From Bdellovibrionales bacterium (lineage in GTDB: Bacteria > Bdellovibrionota > Bdellovibrionia > Bdellovibrionales > UBA1609), in assembly GCA_020435005.1 (NCBI GenBank), contig JAGRAE010000003.1:1-50547 (forward strand): DNA of 50,547 nt, given 5' to 3'. Position 1 is the first letter of the stretch; each line of letters opens with the position of its first letter. The notes under the pieces are model-generated. The model saw nothing but the letters and a program-made list of their open reading frames with translations. It was not told the origin of the DNA and did not search any database. Both the position numbers and the translations under genes were made by a program. Below are positions 49,761-50,547 of this stretch, piece after piece.

Positions 49761-50079
49761 TTCCCTTACCCCTTAAGTCTGTCTATTGCAGACATCATTC
49801 CATTTAAAACCCCAATATATTTCATCTGGAAAGAAAAAATATTTAAAATTCTGTGAGTTGTAAATAATGTTAGCATCTCAATTTGAGTCAATAAACCCAA
49901 TTCTAACTGCTCCCGTTAATTGCGGATTTATCTTGTTATTACGCTCTCTAAATTCTTTTTTTATTTTATAATTTGATAAATCGAGCGTTACTTCTCGAGT
50001 CTTTGTTTTGAGAAGTCTACAACGAGCACAAAATCTACTTTGTATGACAGGTTTTAATGAGGCGTGAGAATTCCCAACT

Positions 50080-50134
50080 CACAAACCTTTAATTCACAAA
50101 CCTTTAATTCACAAACCTTTAATTCACAAACCTT
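50080..50134 (+). repeat. 15-base tandem repeat, 3.7 copies
   Basis: Unit CACAAACCTTTAATT at 50080-50094, 50095-50109 and 50110-50124, then a partial copy of 10 bases to 50134. The copies are identical, which points to recent slippage expansion. Confidence 0.92.
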
Positions 50135-50280
50135 GAGTCTCTACCGCAAATTTATTACGGCCATATGTTTTGTAGTTCTTTGAATGATACTAGATGGCTC
50201 ATCAAACAAATATTGCAATTTTTTAACCTACTGTTGCATTTGTAATTGAATCCATATGTTTATACATTGAATAAAGGGGC

Positions 50281-50307
50281 TTGACTTTTAAGCCTGTATT
50301 GTATACC
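50281..50307 (+). promoter_or_regulatory. Putative promoter for the transposase-like gene
   Basis: TTGACT (50281-50286), 15-base spacer, TATACC (50302-50307), ATG at 50317. The spacer is shorter than ideal. If used, the mRNA leader is three bases or less, and no ribosome binding site is present. Confidence 0.3.
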
Positions 50308-50316
50308 TTCGCACTA

Positions 50317-50547
50317 ATGAATAAATCGAAACAATTACAGTTTGATCAAGCTGGATTTAAGAAAGAAAAATCCGACCATGGGGGAAGTCATAAACATCCT
50401 CAAAAACGCAAAAGACCGCTTGGCTTTCGTTCAACTAATCACTTGGTTCTGCGTTCCACTAAAGCTGTAAAAAAATGGTCATTCAGAAATTTTGACCAAG
50501 AAATTCAAACCATTCTTAATGCTTTTAGCAAAAAGCATCACATTCAA
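50317..50547 (+). CDS. RAYT/IS200-type (Y1) transposase, N-terminal part, cut by window edge
   Basis: 77 codons remain open to the right edge. M-N-K-S-K-Q-L-Q-F-D at the start, then a basic stretch (H-P-Q-K-R-K-R-P-L-G) and T-N-H-L-V-L-R-S-T-K-A (40-50) with W-S-F after it, the N-terminal pattern of REP-associated tyrosine transposases, in which the H-x-V/L-x-R-S strand precedes the HUH site. The HUH and catalytic Tyr would lie beyond the edge. Such enzymes mobilise palindromic REP elements like the one at 13841-13948. Confidence 0.7.
   Translation, partial: MNKSKQLQFDQAGFKKEKSDHGGSHKHPQKRKRPLGFRSTNHLVLRSTKAVKKWSFRNFDQEIQTILNAFSKKHHIQ

Larger units (their letters stand above)
49761..50316. 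other. 556-base intergenic region without a supported gene
   Basis: Holds a 66-codon minus-strand open frame with no start codon (49881-50078), a 15-base tandem array (50080-50134) and the promoter region of the transposase-like gene. No tRNA or rRNA signature was seen. Confidence 0.6.

Noticed and set aside
50080-50134. CRISPR array
   Set aside because: Contiguous 15-base repeats without spacers and no cas genes.

Overview
The window is AT-rich, densely packed bacterial chromosome. The gene set points to a predatory or host-associated member of Bdellovibrionota: a single-fold bacterial histone (33526-33735), a Flp/Tad pilus cluster with a response regulator-kinase hybrid, the complete flagellar export block fliL-M-N-O-P-Q-R-flhB-flhA-flhF-flhG-fliA, lipoproteins with an F-Q-N-C type lipobox, two sigma factors and many secreted proteins of unknown function. 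The base composition is far more AT-rich than Bdellovibrio bacteriovorus, so an AT-rich relative is more likely than that species itself.

Layout. 70-1553: glycine cleavage genes gcvT-gcvH (minus). 1807-4020: large lipoprotein with a lytic-transglycosylase-like core. 4015-4863: folD. 5019-5234: small conserved-looking protein. 5431-13791: Tad/Flp pilus region (pilin, TadE/TadG-like pseudopilins, CpaB-like protein, secreted protein; a convergent Gly-rich secreted protein; receiver-kinase hybrid; secretin; TadA/CpaF ATPase). 13802-13948: repeat/palindrome element. 13946-18146: small unknown gene, aspS, PHA-granule-type protein, RpoH-like sigma factor with a lysine tail, HAMP-like membrane protein. 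18143-29306: flagellar operon, transcribed leftward. 29510-35975: suhB, SPOR protein, barrel protein plus gluzincin-like lipoprotein, histone, FMN reductase, Nudix hydrolase, rpsN. 36072-40751: UvrD/PcrA helicase, a secreted unknown, kamA. 40752-41215: intergenic region with an inverted copy of the kamA 5' end. 41216-45172: secreted unknown, barrel protein with an 11-residue-repeat tail, porin. 45297-48749: lysine-tailed GroES, two DUF507 proteins, class A PBP. 48750-50547: repeat-module lipoprotein, a 556-base gap with a 15-base tandem array, and the start of a RAYT/Y1-type transposase cut by the right edge.

The genes fall into themes: cell surface and motility (pilus, flagellum, porin, lipoproteins), peptidoglycan remodelling (PBP1, SLT-like, SPOR), one-carbon metabolism (gcvT/H, folD), stress and chromatin (histone, RpoH, GroES). 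Two points stand out. Several first-in-transcript genes have no Shine-Dalgarno sequence but carry a promoter-like -35/-10 pair placed so that transcription would start at or next to the start codon (leaderless mRNA). Lysine-rich, histone-H1-like tails occur on two unrelated stress proteins (RpoH-type sigma factor and GroES) in the same 50 kb as a true histone fold. No rRNA, tRNA or CRISPR was seen.
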